Below are positions 1 to 7,777 of a stretch of 64,000 nt of DNA, in pieces. Under the pieces are notes generated by a model. The model did no database searches and was not told the DNA's origin. It saw nothing but the letters and a program-made list of their open reading frames with translations. The stretch comes from Duganella sp. CF458. Its GTDB lineage: Bacteria; Pseudomonadota; Gammaproteobacteria; Burkholderiales; Burkholderiaceae_D. Within the stretch, counting starts at the first letter, position 1; every line of letters begins with the position of its first letter. The stretch is taken from NCBI RefSeq assembly GCF_900113115.1, contig NZ_FOOF01000014.1, positions 1 through 64,000 on the forward strand, in the 5' to 3' direction. The translations under genes were made by a program, and so were the position numbers.

Positions 1-84
1 GGCTTCCACTCTGTTCGGTGAGACCTTGCCCCGCCGCCTTCAGAATCCTAATATCTTTTTCTAAAGGTGCAGATTCAATATACG

Positions 85-133
85 AGCTCTGGCAACCGGA
101 CATTCGCGCAGCGAATGTCCGGTTGCCAGAGCT
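85..133. repeat. Perfect 23-bp inverted repeat
   Basis: Bases 85-107 and 111-133 are exact reverse complements separated by the 3-base loop GCA. The hairpin lies just beyond the stop of the minus-strand M20 peptidase gene. No T-run follows on either strand, so it is not a textbook intrinsic terminator. It may act as an mRNA-stabilising 3' hairpin, or it may be a REP-like palindrome. Confidence 0.75.
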
Positions 134-144
134 GACCCCGACTT

Positions 145-1446
145 TTATCTTGTAAGACGGTACAGCAGCACGGCTGTCCGAATCGCTCCCTGCTCGATCG
201 AGCGCACATCCAGATCTTCTCCCGGCGCATGGGCGCCTTTGCCGGTGGCGCCGAGGCCATCCAGGCTGTCGACGTAGGGTGCGACGAATTGCACGTCGCC
301 GGCGCCGCGCAAGCCTGGTGGGAGCGCGGCGATCGGGCCCAGGCCGGCGTCGGCGCTGGCTTTCGAATACAGCTCCAGTACTTTCAGATTGCCGTCGGTC
401 GGCGCCATTGGCGGGTAGCCGTCCTGGAAGCGGATCCGGGCGCTGGTGCCGGGCAGGCTCTGCCCGACGATAGAACGCATGCGGGCGCGCGCTTGCTCGC
501 CCTGCTCCGGCGTCAGGAAGCGCAGATCGCCTTTCACCGTTGCGCTGTTGGCGATCACATTCGACTTGCCGAAGGCTGTGCCCTTGGCCGCGGTGCCGTC
601 GACAGTGACTTCGGTGCCCCCAAGGACCAGGCCGGGATTGAAGGTCAGGTTCGGTTCCTGCAGCTGCTGGCGGAAGGTATCCAGGATGCGGGCCGTTTCG
701 TACACTGCGCCATAACCTGCATCGGCGTTGAAGATGCCGGACGAATGGCCTTGCTTGCCTGTTACCTCCAGTTGCCAAGAGGTCGAGGAGCGGCGACCGA
801 TCGTGCCGGTGGCCTTGCCATTGTCGTCCAGCACCGTCGATTCAAAGGCCAGCGCGACGTCGCTGCGCTTGGCCAGGTTGACCATGTCGCGCCGCGAGAT
901 TTCTTTCGGGTCGCCGGCATTTTCTTCGTCGCCAGTGAAAATCACGCTGATGGTGGTGTTGTCCAACGCGCCCACGGCGTGCAGCGCCCGCAGCGCTTCG
1001 ATGACGATGACGTCGCCGCCCTTCATGTCGTTGACGCCTTGGCCGCCGGCACGCTCGCCCTGGCGCTCCCACTTCTGCATCGGTGCATTCGCTTCGAACA
1101 CGGTGTCGAGGTGGCCGATCATCAGCACGCGCTTGCCCTGCCTGCCTTCACGGGTGGCGACCAGGTGACCGGCGCGCTGCATCTCCTTCGGCATGTCGAC
1201 CCACTGCGTCTTGAATCCGAGCTTGTCCAGTTCGGCGCGGAATACTTTGCCGACTTCGCGCACACCCTGGTGATTCATGGTGCCGCTGTTGATGTTGACG
1301 GTCTTTTCCAGCAGGGCCAGCGCATTGCCCGAATTGGCCTTGACCAGGCCGACGATGCGTTGTTCTTCGGGGGACAGCGATTGCGCCGCAGCGCCTCCCA
1401 TCAATCCGGCAGTGAGCAGCGAAACGAACAGGCGGGACATACGCAT
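145..1446 (-). CDS. Secreted M20 family metallopeptidase (glutamate carboxypeptidase-like)
   Basis: Zinc-dependent exopeptidase of the M20/M25/M40 superfamily. These enzymes hydrolyse peptides or N-acyl amino acids, and the exact substrate is unknown here. The 433-residue product starts with a short basic stretch and a hydrophobic signal peptide ending near GGAAAQ, so it is probably periplasmic. Metal-ligand motifs are visible in order: GHLDTV, GVNDMKGG, GDEE and, near the C-terminus, GAHAPGEDLD. The central dimerisation domain contains GKQGHSSG. The start at 1446 is chosen because AAGGAGG lies nine bases upstream. An upstream in-frame ATG at 1455 abuts that Shine-Dalgarno sequence directly. 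The gene stands alone, divergent from the DUF72 gene. Confidence 0.88.
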   Translation of the reverse strand: MRMSRLFVSLLTAGLMGGAAAQSLSPEEQRIVGLVKANSGNALALLEKTVNINSGTMNHQGVREVGKVFRAELDKLGFKTQWVDMPKEMQRAGHLVATREGRQGKRVLMIGHLDTVFEANAPMQKWERQGERAGGQGVNDMKGGDVIVIEALRALHAVGALDNTTISVIFTGDEENAGDPKEISRRDMVNLAKRSDVALAFESTVLDDNGKATGTIGRRSSTSWQLEVTGKQGHSSGIFNADAGYGAVYETARILDTFRQQLQEPNLTFNPGLVLGGTEVTVDGTAAKGTAFGKSNVIANSATVKGDLRFLTPEQGEQARARMRSIVGQSLPGTSARIRFQDGYPPMAPTDGNLKVLELYSKASADAGLGPIAALPPGLRGAGDVQFVAPYVDSLDGLGATGKGAHAPGEDLDVRSIEQGAIRTAVLLYRLTR

Positions 1447-1497
1447 TTCTGGCATCCTCCTTGAAGTGTGTTCGCAACTCTACTACGGAAAATTCGA

Positions 1498-2247
1498 ATG
1501 GACATTCGCGTTGGCATCGGCGGCTGGGACTTTGCTCCCTGGCGCGACACCTTCTACCCGCCCGAAGTTCCCCTCAAGCGCGCGCTGGAATACGCCAGCA
1601 GCGTGTTGACCAGCATCGAGATCAACGGCACTTTCTACCGCAATGCCAAGCCGGAGCATTTCGCCGGCTGGGCCGAGCGCACGCCTGACAATTTCGTCTT
1701 TGCGGTGAAGGCTTCGCGTTACGCGACCAATCGCAAGGTGCTTGGCGAGGCGGGTGAATCGATCGAGCGCTTCATGGATAGCGGCTTGACGGAACTGGGC
1801 GACAAGCTTGGCCCGATCCTGTGGCAACTGGCAGCAACCAAGCGCTTCGATCCGGACGACCTGGAGGCCTTTTTCAAACTCTTGCCGAAGAAGCTGGGCA
1901 AGCGCAAGCTGCAGCACGTGCTGGATGCACGCCACGACAGCTTCATGTGCCCAGAGTACCTGAAGCTGGCGCGCAAGTACAAGATCGCGACCGTGATCAC
2001 GGATTCACCGAAATTCCCGAACTTCACTGAGGTGACGGGCGATTTCGTCTATGCGCGCCTGATGGACGCTCAAAGCGAGATCGCCACAGGCTACACCAAG
2101 CCCGCCTTGAAGAAATGGGCTGCACAGGCGCAGGAGTGGACCGATGGCGGCAAGCGCGACGTATTCGTCTATTTCATCAACGGCGCCAAGGAGCGGGCAC
2201 CGGCGGCGGCGCAGGAGCTGCTGCGCGTGCTGGGCGCGAAACCTTAG
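1498..2247 (+). CDS. DUF72 domain-containing protein (YecE-like)
   Basis: A 249-residue protein of the DUF72/YecE family, which adopts a TIM-barrel fold and has no firmly established biochemical role. Family hallmarks are the N-terminal IGGWDF segment, EINGTFYR, the FVFAVKASRY block, and a C-terminal stretch ending in FVYFINGAKERAPAAAQELL. The start at 1498 (MDIRVGIGG) matches the family N-terminus; an upstream in-frame start at 1468 would add ten residues. The 3' end overlaps the convergent hydrolase gene by four bases. Confidence 0.85.
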   Translation: MDIRVGIGGWDFAPWRDTFYPPEVPLKRALEYASSVLTSIEINGTFYRNAKPEHFAGWAERTPDNFVFAVKASRYATNRKVLGEAGESIERFMDSGLTELGDKLGPILWQLAATKRFDPDDLEAFFKLLPKKLGKRKLQHVLDARHDSFMCPEYLKLARKYKIATVITDSPKFPNFTEVTGDFVYARLMDAQSEIATGYTKPALKKWAAQAQEWTDGGKRDVFVYFINGAKERAPAAAQELLRVLGAKP

Positions 2248-3128
2248 CGCGCCAGTCCGTCGAACCACTCCAGCGTGCGCACCCACAGCGGCTGCGCATG
2301 CTGGCGGAAGTAGCCCATGTGCCCCAGCTTGCCCAGTCCCGTGGCGGCGGGGTCGATATCCACGCCGTGCCACGGCGCGTTGCGGTAGCCGGACATCAGC
2401 GCATCGCGCGACAGCGGCGGCGCCCACAGGTCGTCGGTCGCGTTCAAGGCCAGGATGGGCGTGCGCACGGTGGCGAAAGCCTCGGCAATCTCCGGCACTT
2501 TCGGGTCATCGAGGAAGTAGCGCGGGAATTTGCACCAATGTTTCCACTGCCGATACACGCCCATCGGCAAGTCCTCGCCCATGCCCAGCTTGCTCCACGC
2601 CAGGCGCCCTTTCCAGCGCGTGACGATCGGTCCCACCACATGCCACATGGCCAACACGCGCAGGCGTTCCAGGCGCGGCATCCAGCCATGCCAGCCGGCA
2701 CCGACGCCGAACAGGTAGACCCCGGCGATCTTTTCGTGGTTCGGCACCAGGCCCAGCGCATGGCCGCCGTAGGAATGACCCACCATGTACAGCGGCGTGC
2801 TGTCGGCAGGCGCGAAGAATTCGATCACGGCGTTCAGGTCCAGCCGTGCCCAATCGAGGAAGCTGGCTTCGAAACCACGCAGCGATTTCGGCGCCGAGCC
2901 GCCGACGCCGCGATAGTCGAAGGTCAGCACGGTGTAGCCCTGCCCTGCCGCGAATTCGGCGAAGCGGCGGTAAAAGCCTTGCGGCACACCGGTGGCGCCG
3001 GCTACCAGCAGGCGCGCCTTTTCCGGGCCGCGTGCGCGATAGCGCATGGCGGACAAGGGGTAGCCGTCGACCGCGCGCAGTTCCAGTTTTTCCGCCAGCA
3101 GCAAGGCGGCGGCAGGCATATGGCTCAT
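2244..3128 (-). CDS. Alpha/beta hydrolase
   Basis: A 294-residue serine hydrolase of the alpha/beta-fold superfamily. The nucleophile elbow is GHSYGG. A plausible acid is the Asp in ATDDLWAPP, and a plausible catalytic His is in GHMGYF near the C-terminus. The N-terminal half contains FDYRGVGGSAP, usual for this fold. No signal peptide is seen, so it is probably cytoplasmic; the substrate is unknown. The start at 3128 has GGAG eight bases upstream and overlaps the TetR stop in an ATGA arrangement. That indicates translational coupling and one transcript with the regulator. A longer open frame upstream to 3398 is only a shadow of the TetR gene. Confidence 0.85.
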   Translation of the reverse strand: MSHMPAAALLLAEKLELRAVDGYPLSAMRYRARGPEKARLLVAGATGVPQGFYRRFAEFAAGQGYTVLTFDYRGVGGSAPKSLRGFEASFLDWARLDLNAVIEFFAPADSTPLYMVGHSYGGHALGLVPNHEKIAGVYLFGVGAGWHGWMPRLERLRVLAMWHVVGPIVTRWKGRLAWSKLGMGEDLPMGVYRQWKHWCKFPRYFLDDPKVPEIAEAFATVRTPILALNATDDLWAPPLSRDALMSGYRNAPWHGVDIDPAATGLGKLGHMGYFRQHAQPLWVRTLEWFDGLAR

Positions 3129-3709
3129 GTTCTTTTCTCCACTTTCAGCATTGGCATCAGGGCGTCCATGGTCTGCACCATGGGCGCGGTGTCGCCCGCC
3201 ACGCGGGCTTGCAGCAGCCCTCCTTCGTAGGCGGCGAGGATCAGGGCGGCGATGCCCTCGGCGCGCAGGCGTTCGTGGCCGGCCTGCGCCAGCGCGTCGG
3301 CCATGCGGCCGCGCAGGCTGGCGAAGCCGGTTTTCAGCGCGTTGCGGATGTCGACGTCGTCGGCGGTGGATTCCAGCGCCACCGCAGCCAGCGGGCAACC
3401 CAGTTCGAACTCGCTGTCGTCCAGGCCGCGCAGGGCGCGCAGGATCCAGGCTTGTAGCGCGGCGACGACATCGGGCTCGCGCTCCATATATGTATCGAGC
3501 TTGTGCACCAGGAAGCTGAAGGTGGCTTCGATGGCGGCCACCGCCAGCTGGTCTTTGCCGCCGGGGAAATGGTGGTACATCACGCCTTTCGGCGCCTTGG
3601 CCGTGGCCAGGATTTCGCTCAGGCCGGCGCCATGCAGGCCGCGGTGCTGCAGCGTGGTGATCATGGCGTTGATCAGGCGTTCGCGGGTGGTGAGTTGGTG
3701 GGTGCTCAT
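3125..3709 (-). CDS. TetR/AcrR family transcriptional regulator
   Basis: A 194-residue repressor of the TetR family. The N-terminal helix-turn-helix contains the LSEILATAKAPKGVMYHHF region with the characteristic Y-HHF recognition helix, followed by GGKDQLAVAA. The C-terminal ligand domain resembles the YxaF/LmrA-type subgroup (LExGCPLAAVALE pattern). The start is taken at 3709 because an in-frame ATG at 3745 would lie upstream of the promoter and operator described just upstream. The gene is the first of a two-gene operon with the alpha/beta hydrolase, so it probably represses itself and the hydrolase and responds to a small ligand handled by that enzyme. Confidence 0.9.
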   Translation of the reverse strand: MSTHQLTTRERLINAMITTLQHRGLHGAGLSEILATAKAPKGVMYHHFPGGKDQLAVAAIEATFSFLVHKLDTYMEREPDVVAALQAWILRALRGLDDSEFELGCPLAAVALESTADDVDIRNALKTGFASLRGRMADALAQAGHERLRAEGIAALILAAYEGGLLQARVAGDTAPMVQTMDALMPMLKVEKRT

Positions 3710-3718
3710 GCGGTTTAC

Positions 3719-3745
3719 TCTATAGACCGGTCGGTCCAGTGTCAA
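3719..3745 (-). promoter_or_regulatory. Promoter with TetR-type operator in its spacer
   Basis: On the minus strand a perfect -35 TTGACA (3740-3745) is followed by a 15-base spacer and TATAGA (3719-3724), ten bases before the TetR start codon. The spacer contains the near-symmetrical GACCGGTCGGTC (3725-3736), the operator type of many self-regulating TetR repressors. The spacer is shorter than the ideal 17 bases. Confidence 0.6.
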
Positions 3746-3764
3746 GGACGGCCTGCACGCCCGG

Positions 3765-3793
3765 TTTCAACTCTGCTTGCTCCTTGGTAAAAT
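3765..3793 (+). promoter_or_regulatory. Predicted sigma-70 promoter for gmk
   Basis: TTTCAA (3765-3770) and TAAAAT (3788-3793) are separated by exactly 17 bases. This places a start site near 3800, about 30 bases upstream of the gmk start codon. It lies close to the divergent TetR operator. Confidence 0.45.
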
Positions 3794-3831
3794 ACTTCTT
3801 TGGGCGACAGCCTAGCTTTCGAGAATTGCAA

Positions 3832-4473
3832 ATGAGCCAACATTTTTCCGGCAGCCTGTTCATGGTTGCTGCACCATCCGGCGCCGGTAAATCTACGCTG
3901 GTCAATGCCCTGCTGGCACAGGAACCGGCCATCAAGCTGTCGATCTCGACCACCACGCGCCAGCCGCGTCCGGGCGAGCAGCATGGCCGCGAGTACTTCT
4001 TCACCACCGCCGAAGACTTCCGCAAGCGCGCCGCCGAGGGCGAGTTCCTGGAGTGGGCCGAAGTGCACGGCAATTACTACGGCACGTCGCGTATCTTCGT
4101 GGAGCAGCAGATGAAGGCCGGCACCGACATCTTGCTGGAGATCGATTGGCAGGGCGCGCGCCAGGTCAAGAAGCAATTCCCGCAAGCGGCCGGCATCTTC
4201 ATCCTGCCGCCATCGTTCGCGGCGCTGGAAGAACGGCTGCACAAACGCGGCCAGGACGAGGTCCACGTGATCAACCGCCGCCTGCTGGCAGCGGGCGGCG
4301 AAATCGCCCACGCGCCCGAGTTTGAGTATGTTATTATCAACGAAGAGTTCCCGGTCGCCTTGTCGGAGCTAAGCGCGATCGTCCGATCGGCCCGTTGCCG
4401 GTTTGCGCAACAAGCCGCCCGCAATGCCAGGTTGATGTCCGAACTGGGCATCCACGCAGAACACGCAGAATAA
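3832..4473 (+). CDS. gmk: Guanylate kinase
   Basis: Phosphorylates GMP to GDP with ATP in purine nucleotide synthesis. The 213-residue protein has the P-loop APSGAGKST near residue 15 and the guanylate-kinase signature region STTTRQPRPGEQHGREYFF. The GMP-binding and lid segments follow (EWAEVHGNYYGTS, LEIDWQGARQV). Length matches the family. The start at 3832 (MSQHF) precedes the P-loop at the usual distance; an upstream in-frame start would add 31 unrelated residues. It is followed by rpoZ and spoT, a very conserved proteobacterial order linking GTP metabolism to the stringent response. Confidence 0.97.
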   Translation: MSQHFSGSLFMVAAPSGAGKSTLVNALLAQEPAIKLSISTTTRQPRPGEQHGREYFFTTAEDFRKRAAEGEFLEWAEVHGNYYGTSRIFVEQQMKAGTDILLEIDWQGARQVKKQFPQAAGIFILPPSFAALEERLHKRGQDEVHVINRRLLAAGGEIAHAPEFEYVIINEEFPVALSELSAIVRSARCRFAQQAARNARLMSELGIHAEHAE

Positions 4474-4514
4474 CCACCAACGCATTCAGTACCGCATTTA
4501 CCCAGGAGTTAAGC

Positions 4515-4718
4515 ATGGCCCGTATTACTATTGAAGATTGCCTGAAAAACGTACCGAACCGCTTCCAGCTGACCCTGGCAGCCACCTACCGCGCACGCCA
4601 GCTGCTGCAAGGCCACACCCCGAAGGTCGAAGCCAAGGACAAGCCAACCGTTATCGCCCTGCGCGAAATCGCCGCCGGCAAAGTAGGCCTGGAAATGCTG
4701 AAAAAGGTCCCTATGTAA
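4515..4718 (+). CDS. rpoZ: DNA-directed RNA polymerase omega subunit
   Basis: The 67-residue omega subunit, which helps assemble the beta-prime subunit of RNA polymerase and forms part of a ppGpp site in proteobacteria. The MARITIEDCLK start, the NRFQLTLAATYRARQL helix and KPTVIALREIAAGK are diagnostic. AGGAG lies six bases upstream of the start. It sits 41 bases after gmk and 24 bases before spoT, so the three are probably co-transcribed. Confidence 0.97.
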   Translation: MARITIEDCLKNVPNRFQLTLAATYRARQLLQGHTPKVEAKDKPTVIALREIAAGKVGLEMLKKVPM

Positions 4719-4740
4719 GCTGGGAACCTTTTTGTTCCCG
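4702..4740 (+). promoter_or_regulatory. Two mutually exclusive hairpins at the rpoZ-spoT junction
   Basis: AAAAAGGTCCC (4702-4712, inside the rpoZ end) can pair with GGGAACCTTTTT (4723-4734) with one bulged base. Alternatively GGGAAC (4723-4728) can pair with GTTCCC (4735-4740), right in front of the spoT start. The shared GGGAAC means both cannot form together. This could tune spoT expression; it is read from sequence only. Confidence 0.4.
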
Positions 4741-4742
4741 AT

Positions 4743-7022
4743 ATGAACCTGACTTCCGCCGATCCCAACATCAGCGAACAGCCCGCACGGCGGGCACGGC
4801 GCCCGGCTAAGCAACAGCCGGGCGTTGACGTTTCTGCACCATCCGTTTCCACTTCGGCATTAGCCGCGCCCACCGTGGCCACCGGCGTCGCCACCATCAC
4901 CCACCTGACCGAAAAGCTCGCCGAGTACATGGCCGAGGCCGACCTGAAAAAGGTCAAGGAAGCCTACCGTTTCTCGGACGAGATGCACCTGGGCCAGGTA
5001 CGCAAGTCGGGTGAGCCGTACATCTCGCACCCGATTGCGGTGGCCGAGATCTGCGCCGAGTGGAAGCTGGACGCGCAAGCCATCATGGCGGCGCTGCTGC
5101 ACGATGTGATGGAAGACCAGGACGTCAAGAAGGACGAGCTGATCGAGCGCTTCGGCGCCCAGGTGGCGCACCTGGTCGACGGCCTGTCCAAGCTGGAAAA
5201 AATCGAGTTCCAGAGCCAGATCGAAGCGCAGGCGGAGAACTTCCGCAAGATGCTGCTGGCCATGGCCTCGGACGTGCGCGTGATCCTGATCAAGCTGGCC
5301 GACCGCCTGCACAATATGCGCACGCTGGAAGTGATGATCCCGGCCAAGAAGCGCCGCATCGCGGCCGAGACGATGGAAGTCTACGTCCCCATCGCGCACC
5401 GCCTTGGCCTGAACAACATCTACCGCGAACTGCAGGACCTGTCCTTCTCGCACCTGTACCCGGTGCGCTACCACGTGCTGCACAAGGCCGTGAAAGCGGC
5501 GCGCGGCAACCGGCGCGAGGTGGTGTCGAAGATCCTGGACGCGGTGAAGAACACCTTGTCGACGGCCGGCATCGAGGCCGAAGTCTACGGCCGCGAAAAA
5601 ACCCTGTACGGCATCTACAAGAAGATGCGCTCCAAGCACCTGTCGTTCTCGCAGGTGCTGGACGTGTACGGCTTCCGCGTGGTGGTCGACAGCTTCCCAA
5701 ACTGCTACGTGGCGCTGGGCACCCTGCACTCGCTGTACAAGCCGATGCCGGGCAAGTTCAAGGATTACATCGCGATCCGTAAGCTGAACGGCTACCAGTC
5801 GCTGCACACCACCTTGATCGGCCCTTACGGCACGCCGGTGGAATTCCAGATCCGCACCCAGGAAATGCACCGCACCGCCGAATCGGGCGTGGCGGCGCAC
5901 TGGCTGTACAAGAGTAACGACGCCAACATCTCGGACATGCAGCAGCGCACCCACGCCTGGCTGCAGTCGCTGCTCGACATCCAGCAGCAGACCGGCGATT
6001 CGGCCGAGTTCCTGGAGCACGTCAAGGTCGACCTGTTCCCCGATTCGGTCTACGTATTCACGCCGAAGTCGAAGATCATCGCCCTGCCCCGCGGCGCGAC
6101 GCCGATCGACTTCGCGTATTCGATCCACACCGGCATCGGCGACCATACGGTATCGGTCAACATCAACGGCGAAGCGGCCCAGCTGCGCACCGAGCTGCGC
6201 AACGGCGACATCGTGGAAATCGTCACCGATCCGAACTCGCGCCCGAGCCCGACCTGGCTGTCCTTCGTCCGCACCGGCAAGGCGCGCTCGGCGATCCGCC
6301 ACCACCTGCGCACGATCAACCTGCCGGAATCGATCCGCCTTGGCCAGCAGCTGCTGGCGCAGGCGCTTGACGCGATCAACGTGCCGGAAGAGCTGCCGCC
6401 GCCGCTGATGGAGCGCCTGCTGAACGAATCCTCGGCCAAGTCGATGGAAGAGCTGTATGCCGACATCGGCATCGGCAAGCGCATGGCCGCGCTGGTGGCG
6501 CGCCACATCTTCGGCCTGCTGGGCGGCGAATCGGCCAGCGCGCCGATCGAGCACACCAGCCCGAAGGAGCTCGACCCGGTCACGATCTACGGCAGCGAAG
6601 GCGTGTCGGTGCAGTTGGCGCCATGCTGCCTGCCGATCCCGGGCGACCATATCGTCGGCCAGTTGCGCCGCGACCAGGGCCTGCAGGTGCACACCGGCGA
6701 CTGCTCGGTGGCCAAGCGCTCGAAGCAGAAAGAACCCGAACGCTGGATCGCCGTCAAATGGGGTACCGAGATCAACCGCCGCTTCGACAGCCGCATCCGC
6801 CTGATCATCAACAATGAAAAGGGCATCCTGGCGCGCGTGGCAGCGGAAATCGGCGAAAGCGATGGCAACATCACCTTCGTCGGCATGGACGAAGACCGTG
6901 AGCATGTATTGCACCAGCTGCGCTTCACGATCCAGGTGAAAGACCGCGTGCACCTGGCAGCCCTGATCCGCAACGTCAGAAAAGTCGCCGGCGTCAACCG
7001 CGTCACCCGCGAGCGCGCATGA
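4743..7022 (+). CDS. spoT: Bifunctional (p)ppGpp synthetase/hydrolase
   Basis: Makes and degrades the alarmone (p)ppGpp. The 759-residue protein has, in order, a ~50-residue low-complexity N-terminal tail and an HD hydrolase domain with intact H96 and HD at 120-121 (ALLHDVMEDQ). Next come a RelA/SpoT synthetase domain (YGREKTLYGIYKKM and GYQSLHTTLIGPYG, about residues 275-400), a TGS domain near 425-490 (PDSVYVFTPKSKIIALPRGA) and a C-terminal ACT domain ending VNRVTRERA. Retention of the HD pair and both synthetase motifs argues for the bifunctional SpoT/Rel type and against the synthetase-only RelA. It closes the gmk-rpoZ-spoT operon. Confidence 0.95.
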   Translation: MNLTSADPNISEQPARRARRPAKQQPGVDVSAPSVSTSALAAPTVATGVATITHLTEKLAEYMAEADLKKVKEAYRFSDEMHLGQVRKSGEPYISHPIAVAEICAEWKLDAQAIMAALLHDVMEDQDVKKDELIERFGAQVAHLVDGLSKLEKIEFQSQIEAQAENFRKMLLAMASDVRVILIKLADRLHNMRTLEVMIPAKKRRIAAETMEVYVPIAHRLGLNNIYRELQDLSFSHLYPVRYHVLHKAVKAARGNRREVVSKILDAVKNTLSTAGIEAEVYGREKTLYGIYKKMRSKHLSFSQVLDVYGFRVVVDSFPNCYVALGTLHSLYKPMPGKFKDYIAIRKLNGYQSLHTTLIGPYGTPVEFQIRTQEMHRTAESGVAAHWLYKSNDANISDMQQRTHAWLQSLLDIQQQTGDSAEFLEHVKVDLFPDSVYVFTPKSKIIALPRGATPIDFAYSIHTGIGDHTVSVNINGEAAQLRTELRNGDIVEIVTDPNSRPSPTWLSFVRTGKARSAIRHHLRTINLPESIRLGQQLLAQALDAINVPEELPPPLMERLLNESSAKSMEELYADIGIGKRMAALVARHIFGLLGGESASAPIEHTSPKELDPVTIYGSEGVSVQLAPCCLPIPGDHIVGQLRRDQGLQVHTGDCSVAKRSKQKEPERWIAVKWGTEINRRFDSRIRLIINNEKGILARVAAEIGESDGNITFVGMDEDREHVLHQLRFTIQVKDRVHLAALIRNVRKVAGVNRVTRERA

Positions 7023-7023
7023 T

Positions 7024-7059
7024 GGCGGGTCAGACCCTTGGGTCTGACCCAGATTTACC
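7024..7059 (+). repeat. REP-like palindrome with 3' tail, copy 1
   Basis: GGGTCAGACCC and GGGTCTGACCC (7027-7050) form a perfect 11-bp inverted repeat with a TT loop. It is preceded by GGC and followed by the tail AGATTTACC. Each arm is itself nearly palindromic. It begins two bases after the spoT stop and contains the stop codon of the minus-strand RAYT gene. Confidence 0.85.
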
Positions 7060-7668
7060 GGTTTTCATCAAGGCAAAATCATTCTGCGCCGCAAACCGAA
7101 TTCTCTGCAAATCCTTTTCGGCCAGAGGTATGTCAAACAGTGCTTTGTACGCCGACTGGCGAGACTCAGCATCACGCCCCAAGCCCATGAAAACAGGATG
7201 CGGCGTCAATAAATTGCTCCCCTTACCTTCCGCATTGGCCCGATAGCTGGACCAACGATACTCAGCAGGCAAGTCCACCATCCCCGCGCGTACCGGGTTA
7301 AGTTCAATATAGCGCTGGCAAATCAAAAGATACGCCTCGCTTGCTATATGCGAAGAATGGTATCGGCCGTCCCACATCGTCCCGGAACCGCCGTGCCGCC
7401 TATGCACCCAATATGCGGTCTGCTGCGATAGATCCTTCATGAACCTGGACTGGGCATTGCGTTCACGCACAGTCAGCAGAATGTGAACGTGGTTGGTCAT
7501 CAATACGTACGCATGCAAGTCGCAGTGATATTTGCGACTGTATTGCGCCATTAGTTCCAAGTACCGTATCCGCTCTTCATCATCGTAGAAGCATGCACGG
7601 CGGTTGTCGCCACGTTGGACTATGTGCAGGCAACTGTCAGCAGGGAAATTGCGGAGGGGGCGGACCAT
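7030..7668 (-). CDS. REP-associated tyrosine transposase (RAYT, IS200-like Y1 family)
   Basis: A 212-residue single-domain HUH nuclease of the Y1 transposase family, of the type that processes REP palindromes. Visible motifs are HIVQRGDNRRACFYDDEE near the N-terminus, the metal-binding HUH motif in MTNHVHILLT, and the segment with the catalytic Tyr, CQRYIELNPVRAGMV, followed by YRWSSY. The start at 7668 has AGGAGA in place. The last residues (GSDPRV) are encoded by the flanking REP-like palindrome, where the stop codon lies. Two related palindromes in opposite orientation flank the gene, which is the usual RAYT/REP layout. It inserts between spoT and the export operon and looks intact. Confidence 0.92.
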   Translation of the reverse strand: MVRPLRNFPADSCLHIVQRGDNRRACFYDDEERIRYLELMAQYSRKYHCDLHAYVLMTNHVHILLTVRERNAQSRFMKDLSQQTAYWVHRRHGGSGTMWDGRYHSSHIASEAYLLICQRYIELNPVRAGMVDLPAEYRWSSYRANAEGKGSNLLTPHPVFMGLGRDAESRQSAYKALFDIPLAEKDLQRIRFAAQNDFALMKTGKSGSDPRV

Positions 7669-7686
7669 CTTTTCTCCTTTGAAACA

Positions 7687-7722
7687 GGTAAACCTGGGTC
7701 CGACCCAAGGGTCGGACCCGCC
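7687..7722 (-). repeat. REP-like palindrome with 3' tail, copy 2 (inverted)
   Basis: Read on the minus strand: GGC, then GGGTCCGACCC-TT-GGGTCGGACCC, then the tail AGGTTTACC. It matches copy 1 at 33 of 36 positions. Two of the three differences are paired changes in the two arms, so the hairpin stays perfect. It lies 18 bases upstream of the RAYT start codon. Confidence 0.85.
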
Positions 7723-7777
7723 TGTTCAATGGATAGCGCTGCTGCGTTGGGGCGCTTTGTGCGGACGCAATTGCCGC

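Noticed and set aside
4860..6953. A 697-residue open frame opposite spoT
   Set aside because: It is a shadow of the spoT codons; the His/Arg/Val-rich product is typical of reversed high-GC genes.
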